From Rhizobium johnstonii 3841 (GTDB lineage: Bacteria; Pseudomonadota; Alphaproteobacteria; Rhizobiales; Rhizobiaceae), in NCBI RefSeq assembly GCF_000009265.1, contig NC_008378.1, forward strand, positions 744,001 through 808,000: a stretch of 64,000 bases of DNA, written 5' to 3'. The notes beneath the pieces are model-generated. The model was not told the DNA's origin. It saw only the letters and a list, made by a program, of their open reading frames with translations, and ran no database searches. Below are positions 17,634 to 25,419 of this stretch, piece by piece (the stretch's first letter is position 1; every line of letters starts with the position of its first letter). The translations under genes were made by a program, and so were the position numbers.

Positions 17634-18467
17634 ATGTCCCTGGAAAAAGATTTCGGCCATCGCCAAGCCGGCGTTGTTGCAGATCCGTTTGTCGTGCATG
17701 ACGTGGGCCTCTCCGAGGTGCCGCTGGCAGTTCAGTATCTTGCTTCTTTCATTATGGCGGTAATGGCCACGGCGATTGCCGCCGGCTTCGACCGATATGA
17801 GGCCATTCCGAACCTATCGCTGATCTACGTCTTGCCGGTCGTCATCAGCAGCGTGGCATTCGGCATCGGGCCAGCACTGCTTTGTGCACTTCTCGGCGCC
17901 TTGGCATACAATTTCTTCTTCACAGAACCCCGCTTTTCGCTTGCTGTCGCGGACACAGCCAATATCTGGGCGATTGCTCTGCTCTTTATCGTTGGTTGCA
18001 TAACCAGCGCGATCGCCTCCACGAGGAGGCGGGATGCAGCAGAACTCGATCGCTACCGCCGGCGTGAGGAGAAGCTGCAGATTTACGCTCGCCAGATGAT
18101 TGCTGCAGTCTCCGCACGGGAAGCGACAAGTCTTACTCGGTCCGCCTTGGTCTCTCTCTTTCAAGCGCCCGTCGTCGTCATTCGCGCCGGGAAAGACGAC
18201 CACCTGAAGATTGAAGGTGAGGGCAACCTTTCTTCCATGGAAGCCGAGGCGGCAAGAACTGCAATGACGTCGCAGTCGATTGTCAACGGCGGCGTTTACC
18301 CATTCGACGAATCCCGGTTCGATTTCTGGCCGGCTCAAAGTTCAACCAACCGGGCCGTCGTCATCGGGGTTGCGTTCGATCCGGAGCGTCGTCCGGCCAA
18401 TCCCGATGCGACGGTCGGGATGATGGGTCTCGTTCTTGCCGCAACGATCGACCGCTGCAATGCCTGA
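17634..18467 (+). CDS. KdpD-like membrane sensor (DUF4118) lacking a kinase domain
   Basis: 277 residues from the ATG at 17634, chosen over an ATG at 17607 because AAGGAGG sits 8 bp upstream. Four predicted membrane helices (about residues 30-130) match the DUF4118 module of KdpD, including SLIYVLPVVISSVAFGIGPALLCALLGALAYNFFF in two blocks. A GAF-like segment follows. Neither the KdpD nucleotide-binding N-terminus nor a histidine kinase or ATPase domain is present, and the gene ends cleanly. It may be a partner or decoy sensor for a complete kinase elsewhere, perhaps linked to cations as the CorA neighbour suggests. Confidence 0.75.
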   Translation: MSLEKDFGHRQAGVVADPFVVHDVGLSEVPLAVQYLASFIMAVMATAIAAGFDRYEAIPNLSLIYVLPVVISSVAFGIGPALLCALLGALAYNFFFTEPRFSLAVADTANIWAIALLFIVGCITSAIASTRRRDAAELDRYRRREEKLQIYARQMIAAVSAREATSLTRSALVSLFQAPVVVIRAGKDDHLKIEGEGNLSSMEAEAARTAMTSQSIVNGGVYPFDESRFDFWPAQSSTNRAVVIGVAFDPERRPANPDATVGMMGLVLAATIDRCNA

Positions 18468-18491
18468 GATGCTCATGCGGGACCACGCCTC

Positions 18492-18728
18492 TCAGGCTGC
18501 CTCATATATGAGATTGGGCGAGACGATCCATTCTCCCGGCTTTAGGGACAGCACATCGATCCTGCCTGCTGGATCCCGCTTCGCGACGCCAACGAAGCGG
18601 TAGCGACGCCCATGTGCGTCGAAGACAGACGTTGCAACGGCTCTGCCGGAAACTTGCGCGACGACGGGGCCGTCCGCGCGAATGCCCGAAAGGATGAAGT
18701 ACTCATGAGGGATGCTTCGGCTGACCAT
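18492..18728 (-). CDS. Small hypothetical protein
   Basis: A 78-residue reading from the ATG at 18728. Its C-terminal half (RRYRFVGVAKRDPAGRIDVLSLKPGEWIVSP) has the composition of a folded soluble protein. No family is recognised. The frame is open upstream to 19040, but the upstream residues look non-coding and overlap the 3' end of the hydratase gene antiparallel in sense only, so a short gene is preferred. The Shine-Dalgarno sequence is weak. If it is not real, 18468-18909 is a 442-bp region without a gene. Confidence 0.4.
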   Translation of the reverse strand: MVSRSIPHEYFILSGIRADGPVVAQVSGRAVATSVFDAHGRRYRFVGVAKRDPAGRIDVLSLKPGEWIVSPNLIYEAA

Positions 18729-18909
18729 CAGACCGGCCTGTCCGGGCGACGATCTTTCTCGCCCTGTTGCTTGGTCGCATCTGTCGCGGTCAGGGACTCT
18801 GGGGCACGTTCGCATGAAGGTGACGACGCTTCCTTTCGGCGCCGACTTTTTCTGATCTCCACGACGAATGGTTTCTGTTGGGGACGCATATGCTAACCTT
18901 CTCTCCCGG

Positions 18910-19680
18910 CTACTCGAAAATGCATTCGACTTGGCCCAGCGGCCCGAAATCGGCGGCAACATGCTGTCCCGCATGAACGCGGAGGACCCTCGTGCAGGCG
19001 CCCGTCGCGACGACATCGCCGGTCTGAAGTTGCTTGCCACGAGAGGAGAGGGCGCCAGCCAGCCAGGCCACAGCGTTCAGGGGATGCCCCATAACAGATG
19101 ATGCATTTCCCGAAATCCCGACCTCCCTGAACAGGAAGACATTGACGTCGAGCTTCCCAAGCGCGGAGAGATCGACCTCAGCCGTCTGACTGCCCCGAAC
19201 GGTCGCGACGTGCAGACCAAAATCTGCGATCGCGGAATTGTCGCCGGCGAACGCCCGACCCGTGCGACGTCCGATGATGCCGATTGCCGGCCGGCATGCA
19301 GCAACAGCATCGGCAACGGTTTCCAGCGAAATGGGCTCGTCAGCATCAGGAAATGCTCGCCGCATCGTGAATGTAAATTCGCACTGGGCGCCGATGACGC
19401 CCGGCGGCAATCGAAACACCGCCGTTGCGGATGCAAGCGCGAGAGCCGGGATCGCCGAATAAATCGGCTTGGTGAGCCCCAGCGCACGGCGGGCGGACTC
19501 GCTGGATCCGACGATAGCGTATCCCTTGCGCTCAAATCCGAGAGCGTCCTGGGCTAGGGCCTGGATGTCATAGGCCTCCCGCTCGGAGTCGATCAGATCG
19601 AGCGGCAGGTCGCAAAGCGCATCATGCAGACGACTTTTGGCAAGGATTTCGGCCGTGGTGTCTTTGAGTCCGAAGTACAT
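18910..19680 (-). CDS. 2-keto-4-pentenoate hydratase family protein (MhpD-like)
   Basis: 256 residues from the ATG at 19680, with GGAG upstream; a TTG 27 bp further upstream is also open. The fold pattern of the fumarylacetoacetase/hydratase family is visible: IYSAIPALAL, the metal-ligand region CEFTFTMRRAF near residues 100-110, and GKLDVNVFLFREVGISGNASSVMGHPLNAVAWLA towards the end in several blocks. Family members hydrate 2-oxo-dienoates from aromatic ring cleavage or act in related decarboxylation. No other aromatic degradation gene is adjacent, so the substrate is unassigned. Confidence 0.8.
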   Translation of the reverse strand: MYFGLKDTTAEILAKSRLHDALCDLPLDLIDSEREAYDIQALAQDALGFERKGYAIVGSSESARRALGLTKPIYSAIPALALASATAVFRLPPGVIGAQCEFTFTMRRAFPDADEPISLETVADAVAACRPAIGIIGRRTGRAFAGDNSAIADFGLHVATVRGSQTAEVDLSALGKLDVNVFLFREVGISGNASSVMGHPLNAVAWLAGALSSRGKQLQTGDVVATGACTRVLRVHAGQHVAADFGPLGQVECIFE

Positions 19681-19827
19681 CACAGTAACTCCATATCCGT
19701 TCAGCAAGTTTTGGATGCTGTTAAGAATGGAGATCAGCCCATAGCTATTCCATGCGCTGGGCGGGCGCGTGAGATTAAAATGTCATAGTGGTCCCAGGGC
19801 TTGTCCGATGGCCAGACTATCCTTCCG

Positions 19828-20598
19828 TCAGCACAGGGCATTCAGCAGCCGATCCTGATGCCTTCGAACATAGTCCATGTCGCTCGAATACAGCTGAGCA
19901 TCTCCTGCAACCATGTCCTCCACGAATGTCTCATCTCCGGCCGCCGCTCTTGCCAGCATGAAATCGATGAGCGCCTGAAGCCGCCGGCAGATCATCTCGG
20001 GGAGCTGGAGCCGTTCCTCCGCCGTCGCCCCATAGGCCGTGCAAAAGACCTCCGCCCGCCGGAGCTGATCGTCGAGGCCGAAGGTCACGTCGGGATTGGC
20101 GGGATCGGAGAGCGGCGCCCAGCGGTAAACCGAATAGGCCAGATCCCATAGGCGCGGTGCGGGATGGGCGGTATCGAAATCGATGATCCCGACAGCCTCA
20201 TGGTCTGCCGTAGCGACGTTGTAGGGCGCATAGTCGCCGTGGCATATGATCTCGCGCGGCTCCTGGGGCGGCAGCATCCATGTCTGGATCTCGCGGTCCG
20301 ATTCGATAAACCCTTGAGATGCCGAGTGAAAATCGCGTAGAAGCCTGGCGGAGGAAAGCAGCATGCGCTCCGACCCGACAAAATGGTCGCTCAAGTCTTC
20401 GCAGACGCGCCCGCCGACATAACTGACGACTTCCTGGTTCCCGGTTATTTCAATGGGATCAGGCGCTCCCGGAAAGCCTCTGCTGCTCAGATGGCGCAAA
20501 AACCGGTGCACCGTCGGCGTCCATGCGCCGGAAGGCCTGATCACGGTGTTGCCGTCACGCCAGATCTGCCCGGTTCGTCCGCCCTCCAATAGTTTCAT
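19828..20598 (-). CDS. Aminoglycoside phosphotransferase (APH)-like kinase
   Basis: 256 residues with the APH/choline-kinase fold. The catalytic loop is HGDYAPYN (about residue 139) and the magnesium-binding motif IDFD (about residue 160) follows, both intact. Proteins of this type phosphorylate small hydroxyl compounds; a resistance function should not be assumed. The gene starts 21 bp downstream of the metallo-hydrolase on the same strand, so the two form a likely operon. The 147-bp gap to the hydratase start holds nothing clear. Confidence 0.85.
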   Translation of the reverse strand: MKLLEGGRTGQIWRDGNTVIRPSGAWTPTVHRFLRHLSSRGFPGAPDPIEITGNQEVVSYVGGRVCEDLSDHFVGSERMLLSSARLLRDFHSASQGFIESDREIQTWMLPPQEPREIICHGDYAPYNVATADHEAVGIIDFDTAHPAPRLWDLAYSVYRWAPLSDPANPDVTFGLDDQLRRAEVFCTAYGATAEERLQLPEMICRRLQALIDFMLARAAAGDETFVEDMVAGDAQLYSSDMDYVRRHQDRLLNALC

Positions 20599-20619
20599 TT
20601 TCCGGTCTCCAGACGTCCT

Positions 20620-21501
20620 CTATGCGAATTTCAGCTTTTCGATATGGGCCTGAACGGTCGCGCCAAGGTTTGTCTCATGGCAGTTCCGGTAGAACGCCAC
20701 GACGTCGGAAGGCATTCCGTCGGGGATGGGGACGAAGTCTTCAAGCCGCAGGTCGCTTGAACCGCCGAGTTGCGGATCGGCCACCTGGCTCTCGCTCAAA
20801 CTGCCGACACGATCGGCCAGGGCTTGGAAATAGTCGAGGTTCTTATCCACCGCCGAAGGAGAGTACGTCCGGCCGTGCGCAGGGATAACCAGTCTTGCAT
20901 CGAGGTCACGTATCCGCTCGAGCGAGGAGCGGATCAAGCGAAGGTCGTCTGCATTTTTGCTCCAGACTTCGGGGATGGGGTATTCCACCGCGTCGACGGC
21001 CAGGCAGATGCGAAGTTCGGGAATCCATACAGCGATATGGTCGGGCGTGTGTCCTGGCGTATGAATGAGTTCCAGCGTCAGATCGCCGCCGTTGAGGGTC
21101 ATCGAGCCGGAGAAGGTGATATCGGGGCCGATGAGGTCGACGTTCCGGAACCTCGACTCCTGGCTCGCCTTGTCCCTCAGGATCTCCTGTGCGGAAGGGT
21201 CGCCTAAGCGGTCGAGCGCGGCGGCATGCGCGATAATCGGAGCGCGCCCCACAATGGCGGCATTTCCCCAGAAATGATCCCAATCCATGTGCGAATTGAT
21301 CACGATCAGCGGACGAGCGTTTGTCTGTGCCTCGAGCAGGTCCAGCGCCGCCATGCAGAGTTCGGGCGTGCCGAGCGTATCGATCAGCACATTGAACCTC
21401 TCGGTCCGGACGAACACGGCATCAACTTCGTCCCCCGCCCTGACGATCACGATTCGATCATCGAGTTCGGGATATGAACACAATTCCACCGATGGATTCA
21501 C
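20620..21501 (-). CDS. MBL-fold metallo-hydrolase with variant metal motif
   Basis: 293 residues starting at a GTG (21501). The metallo-beta-lactamase fold is clear: SHMDWDHFWGN near residue 70, HTPGHTPDHIAVW near residue 148, LAVDAVEY and IPAHGRTY. The canonical HxHxDH metal motif reads HMDWDH, with Asp in place of the second His, which may alter the first metal site. Known MBL hydrolases act on thioesters, lactones or phosphodiesters; the substrate here is not inferred. It is the probable first gene of a two-gene operon with the APH-like kinase. Confidence 0.85.
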   Translation of the reverse strand: MNPSVELCSYPELDDRIVIVRAGDEVDAVFVRTERFNVLIDTLGTPELCMAALDLLEAQTNARPLIVINSHMDWDHFWGNAAIVGRAPIIAHAAALDRLGDPSAQEILRDKASQESRFRNVDLIGPDITFSGSMTLNGGDLTLELIHTPGHTPDHIAVWIPELRICLAVDAVEYPIPEVWSKNADDLRLIRSSLERIRDLDARLVIPAHGRTYSPSAVDKNLDYFQALADRVGSLSESQVADPQLGGSSDLRLEDFVPIPDGMPSDVVAFYRNCHETNLGATVQAHIEKLKFA

Positions 21502-21572
21502 GTCTGGTCGCCTTTATTGCAATCGCAGTGATTCATTCGGATACATCAAGTCCCGTTCGGGCGCCTGCTCTT

Positions 21573-22019
21573 TCAGAACGGGGCGGGGCTTCCCGTCTGA
21601 TTTGGCTTCCGCTCTACCGGAACATGTACATCCCAACGTCTCATCACGGTGTTGGGCACCGAGGCCGTGCATATGACCATCACGCTCGGTTTCGAGCGGC
21701 CATAGCTCTTCGGCGTCCACCGTGTTTCGAGCGGAACCGCGCATCGGGGAACCAGCGTCTTCATGTTAGGCTCCAGCGCGTCCCATTGCTGATGCCCCTT
21801 GGCGTTCTCCTGCGAAATGAAGCGCCTGGCCTCCTCGCGGATTTCGAACAGGCCATGCGTGTCTTCAGTGGATCGATCGGTCTCTATGCTCCAGGAGGCG
21901 AGGCACAGTGCGCAAGCCGACAGGGCGGCGCTAAGGCGTATCGATCGAAGCAATGGTGCGCAGTCAGCAGCCAAATGGGTCACCCTCCCGGGAAGCGGAA
22001 GACTATCCAAATACGGCAC
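21573..22019 (-). CDS. Hypothetical secreted protein
   Basis: Up to 148 residues from a GTG at 22019 with GAAGG close upstream; a TTG at 21974 behind GGGAGG is an alternative that would put the hydrophobic stretch (RLSAALSACALCLASW) near the N-terminus as a signal peptide. The C-terminal part is Trp-, Pro- and Arg-rich (LETRWTPKSYGRSKP, RRWDVHVPVERKP) and contains conserved-looking cysteines. No family is recognised. It is divergent from the glgE operon, and its frame is stronger than the overlapping plus-strand frames. Confidence 0.5.
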   Translation of the reverse strand: MPYLDSLPLPGRVTHLAADCAPLLRSIRLSAALSACALCLASWSIETDRSTEDTHGLFEIREEARRFISQENAKGHQQWDALEPNMKTLVPRCAVPLETRWTPKSYGRSKPSVMVICTASVPNTVMRRWDVHVPVERKPNQTGSPAPF

Positions 22020-22139
22020 AAACCTTCAAGGTCCGTCTGCGGAAATCCAGGGCCTTTGATGCGCGAACGGAGCGCATCCCATCGATCCGGCGCCAGTGCG
22101 GCCGACGATGTCTGCACATCGCGAATTGGCAGTTTCAGT

Positions 22140-22164
22140 GGAACAACCGCGGCCAACGGAAGTT
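22140..22164 (+). promoter_or_regulatory. Candidate EcfG-type stress promoter of the glgE operon
   Basis: GGAAC (22140-22144) is followed after 16 bp by AGTT (22161-22164). The rhizobial EcfG/RpoE2 consensus is GGAAC-N16/17-CGTT, so the -10 box has one mismatch. The predicted transcript start lies about 25 bp before the chosen glgE ATG at 22195, a good distance. Confidence 0.45.
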
Positions 22165-22194
22165 TGCCTTCAAACCAAACTCGAGCGGCGGCCG

Positions 22195-25100
22195 ATGTCA
22201 ATCTCTCCAAACCAGGGTGTGTTGAGCACCCCACCCCGGATCTATTATGTCAATCCACTCCTTCTTCAGGGTATCGATGCGTGGCGCGAGGTTTTCGACC
22301 ATGCTGCGGATACCGGTTTCGATCGTGTGCTGACCGCACCTCTCTTCGATCGGGGCGGGGAGCGCAGCATCTTTGCGTCCCAAAATCTGAAGCGCCTCGA
22401 TCCTCAACTGTCGCTCGGAAGTGCAGTGGAGGATGGGGTGGCGCGCCTGACGGACGCTGCCCGCAAGAGCGGCGTCGCCCTGATGATGGACCTGATGCTC
22501 GACGGCAAGGCCCGGGATCCCAAGGCAGGCTTTCGCCCGGTCGATCCAAGGCTCTCGCCATTGGACCCGGCGGAGCCGATGACTGCGATGGGGGCGGAGT
22601 CTCGATCCCGGCTGTTGGAAGAATGGGCCGAACGGCTGCGGGGGCTGGCCGATCTCGGCCTCTCCGGCTACCGGGCGCTTGGGATTGATCGCATTGCGCC
22701 GGCGGCGTTCAAATCGTTGATTTCGGCGGTGCGCGAGAAGGCGGACGCGCAATTTCTCGCCTGGACGCCCGGCACTGATTTTGGGGCGAGGAGCGCGGTC
22801 AAGAATACAGGCTTCGACGGATGTTTTTCATCGATGGCCTGGTGGGATTTCGACGAGAGATGGTTCGTCGAAGAACACCGGGTCCAGAAGCCGCTCGGCT
22901 GGCAGATCGCTTTTCCGGAACCGCCATTCGCCAGGCGGATCGCACACGGAACGGAGAGTCGCGAAATCCTCGAACGACGCGCCATAAGGGCGCTGCGCCT
23001 TGCCGCCTCGCTCGGCGGCGGCCTGATGGTTCCGATGGGCTTCGAATATGGCGCCGCCACACCGCTCGATCCGACCCATGGGAATGGAACGGGTTTGCGG
23101 GGGCTGCGCCACGATCTCGCTTTCGATATCTCCTCCGAAATTCGCCTTGCGAACACGGAGATCGGCAAGGCTCCCCATGCGCTTGCATCATCGCTTCGGC
23201 TCATCCGCAACGCCAACGGACCGGTCTCAGCGCTGCTGCAGTCTGAGGCGGAAGACCTTCGTAGCACCGAGAATGTGCGGTTCATCCTGCTCAACAGGGA
23301 CCTTCGGAAAAGTGCGCTCGCTCCAGTGACCGCACTGCGCGAAGCGGCCTCCGGTTTTCTGCCCGCCGCAGCCGACGGGACGGCTCTGCGGCTGCGGGCA
23401 GGGGAGACCCTGGTGGTCGAAGGCAAGGCGCCGGCGCCGATCACATCCCGGCAGATCCTCGACGTCGCTCAGGCGACGGCGTCGCCGCGGCTCGCCATCG
23501 AAAACATCATGCCGCAGGTCGACGGCGGGCGCTTTCCCGTCAAGCGGGTGGTCGGCGACACCGTCACCGTCGAGGCGGATATATTCGCCGACGGCCACGA
23601 CCCGATCGCCGCAGTCCTGCTCTGGCGGCCGCTCGATGCGCCGGATTGGAACGAGACGGAGATGCAACTGGTCGAAAACGACCGCTGGCGCGCCGAATTC
23701 CTGCTGGAGCGCATTGGACGCTACGAATTTGCCGTCGAGGCGTGGAAGAACGCGTTTGCGATCTTTCGCTACGAGCTGATGAAGAAGAACGATGCCCGGC
23801 TGGACCTGAAGCTCGAACTGCAGGAGGGGTTGAACCTCGTCCGCTCGGCTGAGGTGCATGCAGGTGCCGCGCTCCGCGCCGAATTAAAGGCCCTCGTCGA
23901 CAGTCTCGAAAGGGCGTCCGATGCCGAGCGCACGACAATTCTGCTCGATGCCGGAACATTGGAATTGATGAACAAGGCGGACAAGCGGCCGTTTCGGCTT
24001 CGCTCGACGGCAAGCGCCGTCGATGCCGAACGCAAGGAAGCTGCCTTTGCCAGCTGGTACCAGATCTTCCCGCGCTCGCAGAGCGGCGATCCGGACCGGC
24101 ACGGCACCTTCGACGACGTCATCCCGCGACTGCCCGTCATCCGTGACATGGGCTTCGACGTGCTCTATTTCCCGCCGATTCATCCGATCGGCTCGACCAA
24201 CCGGAAAGGCCGCAACAACAGCCTGAAAGCCGGACCGGGCGACCCCGGAAGTCCCTATGCCATCGGCTCCGAGGAGGGCGGCCATGACGCCATCCATCCC
24301 GAGCTCGGCGAGTTCGAGGATTTCCGTCGGCTGGTGGAGGAGGCAGGCCGGCATGGCCTGGAGATTGCTCTCGACCTCGCAATCCAGGCGTCGCCGGATC
24401 ATCCCTGGCTGAAGGAGCATCCCGGCTGGTTCGACTGGCGTCCCGATGGCACGATCAAATATGCCGAAAACCCGCCGAAGAAATACGAGGACATCGTCAA
24501 CGTCGATTTCTACACAAGAGATGCGCTGCCTTCGTTGTGGGTGGAGCTCAGGGATGTCGTCCAGCTTTGGGTGGACCAGGGCGTCAAGCTGTTTCGTGTC
24601 GACAATCCGCACACAAAGCCCTTTCCGTTCTGGGAATGGCTGATCGGCGATATCAGGGGCCGCCATCCCGATGTCGTCTTCCTGTCGGAAGCCTTCACCA
24701 AGCCGAAGGTTATGTACCGGCTGGCAAAGATCGGCTTCTCCCAGTCCTATACCTACTTCACCTGGCGCAATGCCAAGTGGGAGCTCGAGCAATATATGCG
24801 GGAGCTGACGGAGGCGGCGCCGAAGGAATTCTTCCGCCCGCATTTCTTCGTCAACACCCATGATATCAATCCGGATTTCCTGCAGAACGCGCCGCGCCCG
24901 GCCTTCCTGATCCGCGCAGCACTTGCCGCCACCCTTTCGGGATTGTGGGGCGTTTATAACGGTTTTGAACTTTGCGAGGGGCGTCCCGATGCCAAGCGCA
25001 AGGAATATGCCGACAGCGAGAAATACGAAATCCGCGCCTGGGACTACGACCGGCCGGGCAATATCATCGCCGAAATCAGGACGCTCAATCGCATCCGGAA

Positions 25101-25419
25101 CGAAAACACCGCGCTGCATTCGCATCTCGGGCTGACGCTGCTGAATGCGCGAAATGACAATATCCTGTTTTTCGAGAAGGCAAGCCGTGCCCGCGACAAC
25201 GTCCTGCTGATCGCCATCAGCCTCGACCCCCACAATTTCCAGCAAAGCGACGTCGAGCTGCCGCTCTGGCAGTGGTCGCTGGGCGACGGCGGCTCGCTGG
25301 ATGCCGAAGATCTGATCGGCGGGCATCGTTTCAAGTGGACCGGCAAATGGCAGAGCATCAGTCTCAATCCTGAGGTCCTGCCCTATGCGATCTGGCGTAT
25401 TCGCTCAAGGGAGGCATGA
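22195..25419 (+). CDS. glgE: Alpha-1,4-glucan:maltose-1-phosphate maltosyltransferase with extra N-terminal GH13-like domain
   Basis: GlgE extends alpha-1,4-glucans using maltose-1-phosphate. Here it has 1074 residues from the ATG at 22195, against about 660-700 for compact GlgE. Residues about 430 onward are the GlgE core: an N-terminal beta domain, then the GH13 barrel with nucleophile Asp803 (FRVDNPHTKP), acid/base Glu832 (FLSEAFTKP) and Asp890 (NTHDINPD). Residues 1-400 resemble a second GH13 barrel (YYVNPLLLQGIDAWREVFDHAADTGFDRV), but the nucleophile region reads GYRALGID, so it is probably inactive. The gene abuts the treS fusion gene with no gap. Confidence 0.93.
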   Translation: MSISPNQGVLSTPPRIYYVNPLLLQGIDAWREVFDHAADTGFDRVLTAPLFDRGGERSIFASQNLKRLDPQLSLGSAVEDGVARLTDAARKSGVALMMDLMLDGKARDPKAGFRPVDPRLSPLDPAEPMTAMGAESRSRLLEEWAERLRGLADLGLSGYRALGIDRIAPAAFKSLISAVREKADAQFLAWTPGTDFGARSAVKNTGFDGCFSSMAWWDFDERWFVEEHRVQKPLGWQIAFPEPPFARRIAHGTESREILERRAIRALRLAASLGGGLMVPMGFEYGAATPLDPTHGNGTGLRGLRHDLAFDISSEIRLANTEIGKAPHALASSLRLIRNANGPVSALLQSEAEDLRSTENVRFILLNRDLRKSALAPVTALREAASGFLPAAADGTALRLRAGETLVVEGKAPAPITSRQILDVAQATASPRLAIENIMPQVDGGRFPVKRVVGDTVTVEADIFADGHDPIAAVLLWRPLDAPDWNETEMQLVENDRWRAEFLLERIGRYEFAVEAWKNAFAIFRYELMKKNDARLDLKLELQEGLNLVRSAEVHAGAALRAELKALVDSLERASDAERTTILLDAGTLELMNKADKRPFRLRSTASAVDAERKEAAFASWYQIFPRSQSGDPDRHGTFDDVIPRLPVIRDMGFDVLYFPPIHPIGSTNRKGRNNSLKAGPGDPGSPYAIGSEEGGHDAIHPELGEFEDFRRLVEEAGRHGLEIALDLAIQASPDHPWLKEHPGWFDWRPDGTIKYAENPPKKYEDIVNVDFYTRDALPSLWVELRDVVQLWVDQGVKLFRVDNPHTKPFPFWEWLIGDIRGRHPDVVFLSEAFTKPKVMYRLAKIGFSQSYTYFTWRNAKWELEQYMRELTEAAPKEFFRPHFFVNTHDINPDFLQNAPRPAFLIRAALAATLSGLWGVYNGFELCEGRPDAKRKEYADSEKYEIRAWDYDRPGNIIAEIRTLNRIRNENTALHSHLGLTLLNARNDNILFFEKASRARDNVLLIAISLDPHNFQQSDVELPLWQWSLGDGGSLDAEDLIGGHRFKWTGKWQSISLNPEVLPYAIWRIRSREA

